Shown here: positions 38,011 to 49,604 of the stretch, piece by piece
Layout of the letters: each line of letters starts with the position of its first letter
How positions within the stretch are numbered: the stretch's first letter is position 1
DNA from: Todiramphus chloris collaris
Taxonomy: Eukaryota > Chordata > Aves > Coraciiformes > Alcedinidae
NCBI GenBank assembly: GCA_025345505.1
Contig: JANVCC010000030.1
Coordinates: forward strand, 14,825,065 to 14,889,064
DNA length: 64,000 nt
Direction of reading: 5' to 3'
The notes under the pieces: model-generated
What the model was told of the DNA's origin: nothing
The model's input: only the letters and a program-made list of their open reading frames with translations
Databases searched by the model: none
Program-made: the position numbers and the translations under genes

Positions 38011-40904
38011 CATGAGGATCAGGGGAAAGAAAAAAAGAAGCAAATAACTCACCCTTAAAAAAAGGTCGCAAATAACTGTATGAGTGAGCACATTTAGAAC
38101 TCAATGAAAGCTGAAGAAACTCTGCCTGTCCCAGGGCTCTGCAGGGGGTGAGATGTGGGTGCTTGTGCTGGGAGAGGTTCCAGCTCTCTCTTGGAGATAC
38201 TGAGCAGTTGATCAGAAGTGCTGACATTTTAGGAGAAGGCAGAGAAGTTTAGGTTAGAACACACTGCTGTAAAAAAAAAAAAAACAACAAAAAAAATTTT
38301 ATCCTGGGAATGAATGAGTGGGTTCATGCCAGTAATGCCAAATCTACAGCAGGGAACATGTGGCCCACTGCCTCCAGGTATAATCAGTGTTTAAAACCCA
38401 AGCTGGCACACACTGCATGTGGATACCTCCTTTATCATAGATATTTGAGAGCTCGGGTGCCTCCTGAAACTGGGCACTGTGGTTTTCTTTCCCCAATCAA
38501 TCAGTTGTTTGGGTAGGATCCTGCATCCTTTCATGAGGCTCTTCAGAGTCCCATGCAACCTTTAGCCATTTCTCTTTCTAGCAAAAATATATTTCAGGAA
38601 GTTCTGTAATTGCACATGTCTATATGGTGAGGTTTGGCACATGAAACATGGTGTGAGGCTGGCTTTTTCTTCCCTTTAACTTAGCATGTTTAAATTAACA
38701 CATTTTGCTGGGTCACTCTGGAGCTTTGAATAACTTTTGTCAAATGGGGGGGCAAAATACATTGAGCTTTCTGCTGCAAGTTGCCTTCAGAGAAAATCCT
38801 GTGCTATTCCTGTGTGCAGAGAACTGGCCATTCAGTTTGCACTGAACTTGTCTTGAGCTGCAAATAGCCACAAACCTGTAGATGGATGTGGCAGTGCCAT
38901 GAGTCTGCAGCTTGCACACTCTGGATGTCACTTGGGTTGTGCTCCATGGGCACAGTGGCTGTTCAGGGAGATTACTCCAACTTCCTTTAATAAATAATGT
39001 TTCTGTGTGTTTGGGAAATGCCAGTCATGTTTTGGCAGCTACTGAAACTTAGTGCATAAGAAATGTAAAGGTGGATGAGTATGGTTTTGTTTGTATTGCA
39101 TTGCTGGAGGGGATTATGCCCCTTTTTTACTGGGGGGGTTGGAGGTTTGAACCTATTTCTTTCAGAGCTGCCTTGAAATCCCATTAAATAACTGCTTTCA
39201 GGAGGTTGATTCTTAATCAGAAGGCCTCTGGTACCCTACTGAAGATGGATCCTGTCAAGATAAATTTGGGATAATTTGTGGTGAAATTAAAAATAAGGTG
39301 AATAAAGATACTTGTGGTTTGAGACTCATGAAAAATATTTGTCTTGGTACTCATAGCACTTAAACTAGAATGATTCAAAATCAATGTGGCAGAGTAAAAG
39401 GATTAAACACTGGCTTGGAAACACATCCCAAAACGTCATTGTAAACAGGAAATCAGAATGGAGGAGGAGTATTTCTCGTGGGGTCTCCGAGGTTGCTTTG
39501 AGGCCCTGAAAGACCAACTGCTTTAAGAGCAGCCAAGCAGAAAACAGCAAGTCAGTGGTCAGCATGGCACATTGCACAAAACCTGGTTGGGGACACACAG
39601 CGACCTGGGCCACTCTGTGAGCTGGGCAGGCGAAACACTGTGCTCTCCAGAGTCACCCAGTGCCCAGATAGGAAGCTTCTGGCTACAGTCAGCTTCCTTC
39701 TGCTGCAGCCAGTTGCACGTAGCTGCCAGTGCAGTCCAAGAGCACATGTTCCTCAGGGGAAGGAGGAGAAACAGTGATAAAATATTTGAACTGCAGCTGT
39801 CCCTTATGAGAAGCACATTAATTAAATAGAAAACACTGTCAGGGTGCTAGGGTTCCTGTCTGGCTTCCCAGTTTGTATTAGAAGAGTCACTGGTACAAGG
39901 ATGGGCCTTACCAGTTTTGGGTGAGATTGCACTAGAGAAGTTGAAATGCAGATGAGAAGTTGCTCATGTCATGTCAAGAATGAGGCTGTTGTGGGCAGGA
40001 TGCCTCCAGGTCCCTGACCTCCTAGTTGATGGAGAAAGGGCCCTTCTTTGGCTCTGGTGTGAGCCTGGATTCAGACAAAATGGGGTTCACTCCAACCCAA
40101 CTTCCAGTCATTTTCCCTCGCAGCCTTTTCCTCGTGCCTTTTGAATTCGGGAAGGAGACTGCTGCTCCCAGAGCGCTGCCTTTCCCTGCTGCTGAGTTTT
40201 CCTGTTTACCCTCTCTGCACGGAGTGGACTGGTGGAGCTGAGGCTTGGACAGAGGAGCAGAAGCTAAATGTAGCATCTGAAAGAATAAACAGTCAGGATT
40301 AAATACTGCACAGGTTGTGGGGCTGAATGAACGCCCTTTGCTGCAAGAAAGAAATGATAATATTATGCATATCTAGACCTGGATATAAGTGAAACTGGGG
40401 GGAAAGAGCTATGAGAAAGCAGGACCCCTGCTCTAGATAAAATGTAACAGTGCTTCCAGAGCTCCTTGAAATACTCAGCCATCCAAATAAATACATAGAT
40501 GAACCCTGCAATCATCCTTGCTCTCTGCCAGTATTCAGGGGACGGATTTAGCAGTGGGATAGGTAATATCACCATTTAAAGCCCAGTCCAGCTCTTTCAG
40601 AAGGTACAGAGGAGAGCCGCAGCAGAGGGACAGCTTGGGTTTGCTCAGTTTGAGATCCAGAGCAAGACTGACCAGGGTTCCTTTGGGGGCAGATAGGAGG
40701 CATGTCCATACGTTCGTTGGTAATGAAACTGCTGATTGAGTGCTCTTGACTACAACTGATATCTTATGCGCATCCTTGGCCCACTGCTGGCTGGCTGCAG
40801 AGGAGCTGGTGGAAGTTGCAAGGGCAACAGCATCCCTTGTCCACAGACAGTGGGGGTATCTCAGGAGTAGGGAGGCCAGGCTGGGTTTCTGGTTTGAAGC
40901 TTGG

Positions 40905-40905
<1 letters not shown>

Positions 40906-40944
<39 letters not shown>

Positions 40945-41066
40945 NNNNNNNNNNNNNNNNNNNNNNNNNNNNNNNNNNNNNNNNNNNNNNNNNNNNNNNN
41001 NNNNNNNNNNNNNNNNNNNNNNNNNNNNNNNNNNNNNNNNNNNNTTTTTTTTTTTTTTTTTTTTTT
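40906..41066. repeat. Long poly(T) with an exactly 100-base gap
   Basis: T39 precedes 100 undetermined bases (40945-41044), and T22 follows before GTTTTGG. Exactly 100 N is the usual placeholder for a gap of unknown size, so the true content is unknown. Birds rarely make poly(A)-tailed retrocopies because CR1 does not use poly(A). No gene-like body is visible upstream or downstream, so a simple homopolymer or an assembly artefact is likelier than a processed pseudogene. Confidence 0.9.
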
Positions 41067-41429
41067 GTTTTGGCTTTGTAAGGTCTTAGTTCTGTTTAGT
41101 TTTGCTTTTAAAGGGTGAAGAGGGGAAAAAACAGCTTCCAGAAAAAAACCAACAGCTCAAGCTCCAGGAGCCAGATCTTAGCATGAGAACCCGACCCAGC
41201 GTGGGGGAGGGCTGTGTCAGATCACTGCATGCCCGAGGAGCAAGAATTTGCTGCCTGCCGAAAAGCCGCAGAGCTCAGACCCTATTTGAAAGAGTAACAT
41301 CTTTGATATAACAAAAAAACCACCCAACCAATAACCCCAAACCACCCAGCCAATAAAAAGCCTCAGACATACAGGATCCCATTCATGGTGGGAGGGATTT
41401 AGTGGAAGTATTTTCCTTCTTTAAGGTTT

Positions 41430-42310
41430 GGCACAGCCTTAAAGAAGTCTCTTTAAAAGCTTCCAGAGCTGATTATATTTTGGATTGTGTTTCAAATCAC
41501 CCTTCCCCCATCATGTTTGGTGGGTCCTCAAACAAGTTCCCAGAATAAATTAGACATAACGGTAGCGGGATTTTTTTTTCTCTCTTTTCTTGTGGAGGAG
41601 GGAGGAATAAATGACACCAAATTCTGTAATGGAAAGAAAAAATTAAAAAAAAAAAAAGTGTGTATCGGAAACTGCTGCTGAGTGACTCATGCTGCCGGAC
41701 AAACGGAACCTCACTCATCACTCCATCTTCATCCTCCTCCTCTGGTGAGAGAAAAAGTCTTGGAAAAATATCAGCTGCCCCCTTCCAGCCCTGCTTCTTC
41801 TCCCATGGCATCCGTACACAGGGAAACAGTCCAAGCCACAGTGATGGCTTTAAGCACTTCTTGGGGCAGGCATTTTTTTTTTTTCTGTTGTTTTAATAGC
41901 CAACTAGGAAAAGCCTCCGAGGTGACCTTGGAAAAATCTATGCACCAAAGGAAAAAGTTGTGGAAAGGGAGGGGGGACAGTGTTGGAGTCCTTGTGTTCT
42001 TTATGTTTGGAGGCTTCTTCTTTTTTTTTTTTCCCTCATAATGTTTTTCCAAATTTCCACTGAAATAAATTTGAAAGTTATTATTTATTTCTTTTTTAAT
42101 GAGTGGGAAGAGAGGGGAGGATGCGCCATGCAAAAAGCAGAACAAGCTGGGCACAATTCCGACTTAAATAAATGCTGCGTCATAAAAGTATAAAGGGTAG
42201 TGCAGGGAGAAGTATGGGACGCAAAAAATTGTTTCTCCTCTGCTCAGGAGAGTAATTAGCATTTTTATGAAGCATATAAAGTGTATACAAATCAAATATG
42301 TTTTTATTAC
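41430..42310. promoter_or_regulatory. Cluster of enhancer-like segments
   Basis: Several information-dense pieces are separated by short T or A runs. 41430-41560 has CTGATTATATTTTGG and AATAAATTAGACATAACGG. 41670-41730 has the AP-1 palindrome TGAGTGACTCA. 42040-42310 has TTTGAAAGTTATTATTTATT, CTTAAATAAATGCTGCGTCA, GAGTAATTAGC and AAATCAAATATG. The last piece, about 250 bases, is the most convincing. No coding frame or interspersed repeat fits. Confidence 0.42.
41679..41689. promoter_or_regulatory. AP-1 palindrome
   Basis: TGAGTGACTCA is a perfect 11-base palindrome around a central G and contains the AP-1 core TGACTCA (41683-41689). The context TGCTGAG on the left also resembles a MAF half-site. 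It lies inside the enhancer-like cluster. Confidence 0.35.
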
Positions 42311-42330
42311 CTTAAAAAAAAGGGGGTCAG

Positions 42331-42383
42331 TTTTTCTTTTTCTTTTCTTTTCTTTTTTTTTTTTTTTCTTTTTTTTTCCCTTC
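42331..42383. repeat. Polypyrimidine tract (TTTTC units, then poly-T)
   Basis: TTTTC-type units pass into two T runs and end in CCCTTCTC. It is a simple tract that marks the end of the enhancer-rich half of the window. Confidence 0.85.
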
Positions 42384-45378
42384 TCAAAACATCTTCTGGA
42401 AATGTTTGGCACTGCCTGCCAGAAAGCCACTTAAAATGCAGCTTTTTAGACTGCCAGCTCCAGCCAGCCCTGCTGTGGGCACAAGGGCTATTAGCCAGCC
42501 CCTTCCCCTTGAAAAGGCAAATGCCTTTTCAGCTGTAGGGCAGTGGGGTTGAGTGGGTAAATACAACGGCCGTGTTCCACCTCGCATGTTTTTCCAGGCT
42601 GCTGGTTCATCTTTTTCATCAACAGGTTACTTCTCTCTCCACTCTGGCTTTTGAGATGACTTGAGTTAGATCGTGCATGGTGTGAAAGTGGCCACAAAGA
42701 GGTGTAATGTTCTGGTCTTCCATGCTTTTTGTGATTGTGGTCAACCCCATGCAGTCTCTTTCATGACTCCCACTTCTCCCTCATACCTTCCCACTGTAAC
42801 TCTTCCCTTCCAGCACCATTCACTGTCTCCACCCCAGGTTTGCACACCACAGCATCCACAGAGCTGGATGAGCTCCGGGGGGGCTGGATAGGACTGGTGC
42901 CAAGAGCAGAGAGTGCCTTGTGACAGCAATTTGGGGTAGCTGGCAGTCATTTGAGGATGCAGGACAACAGCACTGGGCAGCTATGCCTAAGTGACTTCTC
43001 ATGAGGACACATAGATGTGACAAGAGATGTTGCTGGTGGAAGCAGCTGCAAGTCCCTGACCTGAGTGGACCTTGTGGAGCTCAAATCTTGTGCTCCTTTC
43101 CTCACTCCCAGACTTTCCTTCGACTTCACAGCCCACGGGACGATGCTTGAGAGACAGCCACTCACCCCATGCCCATGCTGCTCTGTGCACGGAGGGGACA
43201 GCAGCCAGCCCCACTCCTGCACCCAAAGGCCTGTGGGCAGGCCGGGGAGAAGCACCCAGCTGGGTTTGTTTCCCAGCTGAGGCCTGGGAGCAATTGCTGG
43301 CCAGTAAATGTCTTTCAGCTGGGCTGCATTAGCCATGGGTGGTGCTGCCCAGAGAGGTGGCTGCAGGGAGCAGCAGCTCTATTTAGGGCAGGCTCTGCCA
43401 GTTGCCCCTGGGCTTTTAGCAGTGGGAGCAGCTGGGCTGAGCTGGGCTCCTGGGTGCTCTCCTGGGGGAGAGCTGTGCCTGTGCTGGAATTGTCTTCCTG
43501 ACTGTAAGTGCAAGGGTTCACCCACCTTCCCTCCCCCATCTCTTCCCTTTTCTGCATTCCATGGGAAAGCAATCATAGTATCAAGTGTTTCCTAATAACT
43601 TTTTAGGTTGATGACTAATTTTTCAGCCATGCTGAGTGAAGGGTAATAGTCAGATATTAAATGCTGCTATGAAATAGGTCTCCAAGTGAGAAAAGCACTG
43701 GGGAAGCAATGCAGGAGAGGGAGGCTTTTGAAATATCCCAGTTTCAGGGAAGTGTCTGGTCAGATGTTCAGAGCTTCTGTGCCTGGGAGGCTGAAACCAA
43801 TGCATTGCCAGGTAGAAACCCATAAGAAAATGAGTTTTGGTGGAGCTAATGTTTGTGGCCTTGCCTTGCTGACTATGGGAAGGAGACCTAAGCAGTTTTC
43901 TCTTAAAATCCTCATCCTACCCTGAGGAAGGATATTAGATTTCAATCTATGCTTTGCAGACGGGCCCCAGATGAACTGAAGGGTTTGTGAAAACCGTGAG
44001 GAAGTCAGATGCGCGTTTGGATCCCAAAATTCCCAGCCCTGACAAGCCATCCGAGTGCCACTCTGGGGGCTTTTGGCCCTGAGTTGCTAGATGCTCACTG
44101 AGGTGTCCCTGTTTGCAGTGCATAGCAGGTTCCCAAGGACTTTGGCACAAGAAGTTCACTGTTTTGGCCTTATGGTACCCATGTGTGGACTGGAAGCTCC
44201 AGGCAGACCTGTGCTTTGCCTTCCTGCTCTCCAGCTGAAGTCTTCCATGAAGATGTAGGATGGTGGAAAGGGAATGAGCAAGAGCAGGATGAAAACAGCT
44301 TTTTGTGTAAATCAGCTGATGTGCTGTACAAAATGTAGGTCTAGGTTTTGAACCTAGAATTTTCTTTAATAATAAACCAGGGTCAGTGTATGTAAAGCCC
44401 CACGCAAAGCCTTTTACTGTGTTAGTCATAGATTGAATCCTTTAAGTTCCCTCTTCTAATGGCAAATATTATCCAGCGTGCCTTGTTACAGTGTGGTCTT
44501 TGGAGGGTGTGGAAGTCAGTAATGATGGTGTCTGAATGCTGTTCCAGAGATCGCTGCTACAATTCACAGCAGATAATAGGAGCCACAGCCAGACAGATAA
44601 TAGAACTGACTGAGATCCATTTATTGCTAAGAGACTGTCTGAATGTTTGTACATAGCCTGAGCCACTCCACCCTCCTTCATCACATTTCTCAGGAAAGAG
44701 GGGGGTGAGAAAAACAAAACACAAGCCTAGAGCAGAATGGGGAGGAAGGGAGAGATTTGCAGACTCCGATGCATTCAAAGATTTCTTTTTTAATGGTCCT
44801 TGTCATAACTGAGCCAGAACGGTGTCAGTTGGTAATGTATTTACTGCCTGCTTATACAACTGGAGGTGTGTGATGACCATGGGATGGACTGGGATAGGAG
44901 CTGACCCCAGCCTGAAGCCTAAGCTAACAACTGATCACAGAGTCATCTTTCCTTGCAGATAAACAGCGTGATGGAAGGTTTCAGAGATGGGCTGCAAGCA
45001 CAGACAAAGTCAGGCATAATGCAAGTAGCCAGGCTAGGAAAGCCTGACCCAATTCAGAGCAGCATCGTTCATTGCCACTTGAAATTTTCTGGGTCTTTGC
45101 ATGCTTGTTAAGCTGCTTAGGCCTTGCAGAAACTGTCTGGAGAGGTAATTTGTGTGCCAAAATGTGTATCTGTCATTCAAGCTACTTGGGGTTTTTGGTG
45201 TTTGACTGACCTTCCACCCACCTTTCCCTGTCTGGGAAGTGTTGGTGGTTCTTAAGGAGCAGAAAAGGTTGGGAATTTTTTTCTTGCTTTCCAGAGAATT
45301 TTCTAATGTGGTGTTTGTGGATGTGGAAAGTAAAATACCTGTAGTAGCTATTCCTGATGGTTGCTCTTTCCCTTTCAG
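42384..45378. other. Non-coding stretch, nothing recognised
   Basis: GC-moderate sequence with many overlapping short open frames on both strands, especially at 42670-43600, where GC content keeps frames open by chance. A short direct repeat of GGGCTGAGCT type occurs near 43430. No family resemblance, RNA gene or repeat was recognised. Confidence 0.5.
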
Positions 45379-45562
45379 GAGGTGGCCATGGCTGTGAAAG
45401 CCCCTCTCTCATGCCTGGTGCTGGCTCTGTATTCGGTGTCAGCTGTTTCTAGGATGCTCTTGGTGAGGCACGAGGAGCAGGCAATACCAAAGTCCAAACC
45501 AGCAACGAAGGCCATCCTGATGATGGCACCTCTTCCTACTTCTTTTTTCAGGATGGTGGAGG
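45379..45562 (+). other. Exon-like segment with secretory-type N-terminus (speculative)
   Basis: A good acceptor (TGCTCTTTCCCTTTCAG) precedes GAGGTGGCCATGG, an ideal Kozak start at 45388. The frame then runs open to a donor-like AGG|GTAAGG at 45563. The first 19 residues (MAVK, then a hydrophobic stretch ending VSA) would make a plausible signal peptide with cleavage after Ala19. The following 39 residues show no family resemblance and no cysteine pattern. If unspliced, the frame ends about 20 bases further on. It could be chance. I could not find a matching second exon. Confidence 0.15.
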
Positions 45563-46219
45563 GTAAGGAAGTTTTACTGTAGTGCTCCTAGCTGTGGGGA
45601 AGGACTGTGGTTGAGTAGGTTGAGGAGAACAGCTTTGATGTAGTTAACTGATGGTCACTACCAACCCCTCCCACCAAGCCTGGCCAGGCTAATGGAAGAG
45701 CTGAGGCCCTTATGGAAGGGGGATGACATGCTGTGAGATACCTCCCTACCTACCTGCTGAGCGATAACTGGCTGTCTTCTCTGACTGGCTTGGTTTCCTG
45801 GCCCCCTCTGTCAGCACATGTTTGGATGCTGCCAGTAAGTAAATCCAGCCTTGCCCCCACCTTACCCTTTGCTTTGAAATGCTTTGTTCATGGAGTTGAG
45901 CACATGTCTGGGAGCCTGTGATCTGAGGCACTCATGGCTCCCAGATGTTAGAGCTGCTCAGCTGGGGTGGAGTCTTTGCCAAGCCAGTGTTCTGTGACCA
46001 TTTATTTTTATGAGCCACATTTTTTTTAAATTTTTTTTTTCATTCAACCCAGAGGTGCTAAGGCCTTTTCTTTGCTGAACAGACAGTTCATTAGTAGGGT
46101 TTCTTTTTTACCACCCCCCTTCCCCATGGTCACTGGAGGTCACTGAGTTCCACTCAGTAGTGATTTAGGTTAGAGTTGTGCTAAGGAGGAAAAAGTTAAC
46201 TCTGTTTAGAAGTGCAAAC

Positions 46220-46485
46220 ATAGAATCATCTAATTGTTGTTGTTGGAAGTGACCTTTAAGATCATCAAGTCCAACTGTTAATCCAGCACTGCCAGGTCAC
46301 TGCTAAACCATGTCCCTCAGCATCACGTCTACATGTCTTTTTAATGCCTCCAGGGATGGTGACTCCACTTCCCTGGGCAGCCTGTTCCAGTACTTGACAA
46401 CCCGTTCTGTGAAGAAATTTTTCCTAATATCCAACCTAAACCCTCCCTGGTGAAACTTCAGGCTGTTTCCTCTTGTCCTATAGGT
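46220..46485 (-). mobile_element. CR1 LINE fragment with readable ORF2 C-terminus
   Basis: The antisense 3' end ATAGAATCATCTAATTG leads into GGAAGTGACCTTTAAGATC and ATCAAGTCCAAC, typical of avian CR1. On the minus strand an uninterrupted frame of roughly 60 codons reads the ORF2 tail, with [21 protein letters not shown] and [17 protein letters not shown]. It is 5'-truncated near 46485, within the terminal part of ORF2, and lacks the reverse transcriptase and endonuclease domains. The intact frame suggests it is younger than the other copies here. Confidence 0.92.
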
Positions 46486-46490
46486 AACTG

Positions 46491-49250
46491 CTAACATATT
46501 CAGGTGCAAGTCTGTTTTCATTCCCACATCTGCATCATGTGCTGTGAGTTGTTGATAGTAAGCATGCAAGTGAAGGGGGTAAGGGGTTTGTTTACAAACC
46601 AGGGCTTCTGGGCTCTGTTCTTGACTTTGAATTGCTGTGTGACATTGAGCAACTTGTGTTAGCTTTCTCTGTCGTTGGGACAGTGAGCTGCTTTGGGCAC
46701 AGACCACCTCTGTGTGCTTGAGAGTGACTAGTTAGGGCTGAAAGATGCTTCCTGTGATGGACAGTGAGGGAAAAACAAGTGCTTTTACCTGCACCTCTCT
46801 GAATGGGGGGGATGTCTATGGACAGTGGCAAGCCAAGCAGCTGGGTGCTCACTCCTTTCTGAATACAGCAGATGCAATGCCGGGGAATCCTGATCTCCCC
46901 TGTGCCACTCTAAAAAAGGTGCCAGATGCAAGACCAGAAATTAGAAGTCTCCGTCGTACGCTTCTTTTCCCACCCATTCCTTCTTTCACATTGTCTTTGG
47001 AGACCAGACATCTGAAATACAAGGTATTGCACAAATCTGTAGCATCGTGCTGCAAAATTCCCAATATCTTGAGAAGGTAAATGAAGACATGTTGCTTTCC
47101 AGCTGGTTAGAAGAGATCTTTGTCTTGGAGAGCTTTTTCTCTTGTGAGCCTTCCCCTGGGAGGTTATGTGAAATAATGCTTCTGCTTGCAGCAGATACTG
47201 GTCTTGAAGCATTTTCTGAAGCTTTTGTGGAAGAAAAAGGGATGGGATTTTTCTTCTAAGCTGAGATTAAATGCCAGCATTTTACAACCCCTTGGATGGC
47301 CCTTTTAGTTGAAAGATCCCACCAATGCTCTGAAAAGACATTAATTTTTTTTTTTTCAAGTGGTGTAGGTGAAGGGCAACTTCAGGGCAACAGGGTAGAT
47401 GTTAAGAAAACTGGATTCACTCTGAAATATGTTCTTCACAAAAGACACAGGTAAATTCCAAGCTAGATTTGGACTTTCTGAGATGTTCTGTTACCCTAAC
47501 TGAAATCTACAGCTCAGGTAGTGGACGTTCTCTGATTTCTAGATGAATTTATTACATTCCTTCACCTACAGTTTGTCTCACTTATCAAAAGTCCTTTAGA
47601 ATTATAAAAAAAATCTTAATTTTGGGTCAAACAGGCATATATGTTAAGGGAAAAGGAATGTCTTGAACTGTGCTCAAAATTATGACTATATAGTTTAAAT
47701 ATCACTTTGGGGAAAAGCATTTATAACCCAGAGGAATGAGTTCTAGCAAATCCAGCCTTGATGCTGTGCATGACAAAGTATTACTAAGATGTTTTTCAAA
47801 GGCTGTACTGAGGCTCTCTGGAGAGTAGACCTTTCCTTACCATCTTTCAGTATGATGGTGGCCAAAATTTTTCCATATTAGGAGTGGGTCAGTGGTCAGT
47901 CTTCACCACAGTGCCTGCATGAAATTACTGTGACTTGTGCTCCCAAATCACTGAGGCATTTTGGAAATGTTACTGTTAGACACTTAAATCTAGGCTCAAG
48001 AGGAGCTTTAAGGGAAGAAAAAAGAACACCCTATTTTCTTTAAAATTTAGGAGCTGACAGAGATTGAGGTTGCCTAACCCTCAAACAGATGGCTGGAGCT
48101 CAGGCTGTACTCTCCCAGTGGCCAGAAAGACCTGAGTTCTGACTGCAGTTGTGGCTATAAATAAGCTGTGGACCACAGGCAAATTCTTGTGCCTTGCAGA
48201 ATGGGTGAATTAGTTCTTAGAAATGCAGCTGGTCCATCCTGCATGCCAGGGACTGTCAAGATGTGTGTGTCCTACTTGCTTCTGTGGTGATTATCTTTTG
48301 GTTTTTTTAGTCTGATTTGGAGTTCTTCAAAGAAACAAGTGACAGGAAGTGTGCTGGAGTAAACGAAGGCCATCTTCCAATATGTTATTTTAGTTCAACT
48401 CTGATGTAGCATTAAACAACCACAAGTCTTGATGCAGATCAGGTTTCCTGACAAAATGAGTGACTTTTTTTTTTTTAAACACTGATAGGTGTGCTTAAAT
48501 CCTTCTTACTTTCTTGAACCATACCTTCTCTCCTTACTCTACATAGTTAATGTATGCTGCGACAAGAACAAAGTGAGAGTGTATCACCATCACAAATACA
48601 AAGCTAGGACAAAATTGTGGTTGAAATCCAAGACCTGGTCGTGAACTTGCCTGTAGAGAGGATTCAAAATGGTGTGTAAAATATGGCTGCCAGGAGTGTT
48701 GGACATCACCACCCAGAAACTCACTGGAGTTTTATGCCCAAGCTTCTAACTAAAAAGCTGTTCACTTTCATTGTTTACTAAATTCATGTGTAGTTCACAA
48801 TTGAAGTATCTGAAAATCTCCTCTAATTTTGTTGGCCTGAAAGCAGGGATCCATGGTCCTTTTGTTCTAGACCTGAGAAGTGTCTTAAATATGAAGAATA
48901 GAAGAAAGTTATAAGGCATGTATCATGAATGACAAATTCCAAGCATTATTGTTCTTTGCCTTCCACCATCAATATGATTACTATAAACTGTACTTTGACA
49001 AATTAATTTGAATTTGCACTTTCACATGTCCATGTTCCATGTCTGTGCACAAAGAATCAAGGCCTATGGCTGCTGTATCACTCTGGTGTTACAGTTTTAA
49101 TGGACAGTTGAGCAGCACTGTAGATGGTCTTCTAAACAGACAGGTAGAAGAGATAAATGAAGCCCAAAACAGACTGAAAGCTGACACTGTCCAGTGAGCT
49201 ATACAAGGGAAGCTGGAGAGTGTGATGACTTGAGTAAACAGAAAGAAAAA
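46491..49250. other. Non-coding stretch between two CR1 copies
   Basis: No gene, RNA gene or repeat family could be recognised. AT-rich sequence with short T runs (47345-47357 and 48466-48476). Open frames are short and without resemblance to known families. Confidence 0.5.
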
Positions 49251-49603
49251 TAGAATCACAGTGTTTGAGGTTGGAAGGGACCTTTAAAGGTTATCTGGTC
49301 CAACCCTCTTGCACTGAGCAGGGACATACTCAACTAGATCAGGTTGCTTAGAGTTCCATCCAACCTGATCTTGAGTGTTTCCAGGGATGTAGCTTCTACC
49401 ACATCTCTGGGCAACCTCTTCCTGTGTTTCACCACCTTTAGCATAAACAATTTCTTCCTTATGTCTGGTCTAAATCTACCCTTCTTTAGATTAAAACTAT
49501 TATCCCTTGTCCTGTCGTGACAGGCCCTGCTAAAAAAAATTGTTCCGATCTTTTTTTTGTACAGAACCCCTTTAAGTCCTGAAAGGCTGCAATAAGGTCT
49601 AGC
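49251..49603 (-). mobile_element. CR1 LINE fragment, longer 3' piece
   Basis: TAGAATCACAGTGTTTGAGG followed by TTGGAAGGGACCTTTAAAGG marks the antisense 3' end. The body continues through CCAACCTGATCTTGAGTG and a CTTTAGCATAAACAATTTC segment to AAGGCTGCAATAAGGTCTAG near 49600. The minus-strand frame reads RTRDN, KGRFRPDIRKKLFMLKVV and KRLPRDV, the CR1 ORF2 C-terminus with several substitutions. It is truncated at the 5' side and has no endonuclease or polymerase domain. The boundary at the 5' end is uncertain by about 50 bases. Confidence 0.9.
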
Positions 49604-49604
49604 T

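Noticed and set aside
40740..41118. Frames of about 100 codons encoding poly-phenylalanine across the poly(T) gap
   Set aside because: They are an artefact of T runs and N bases.
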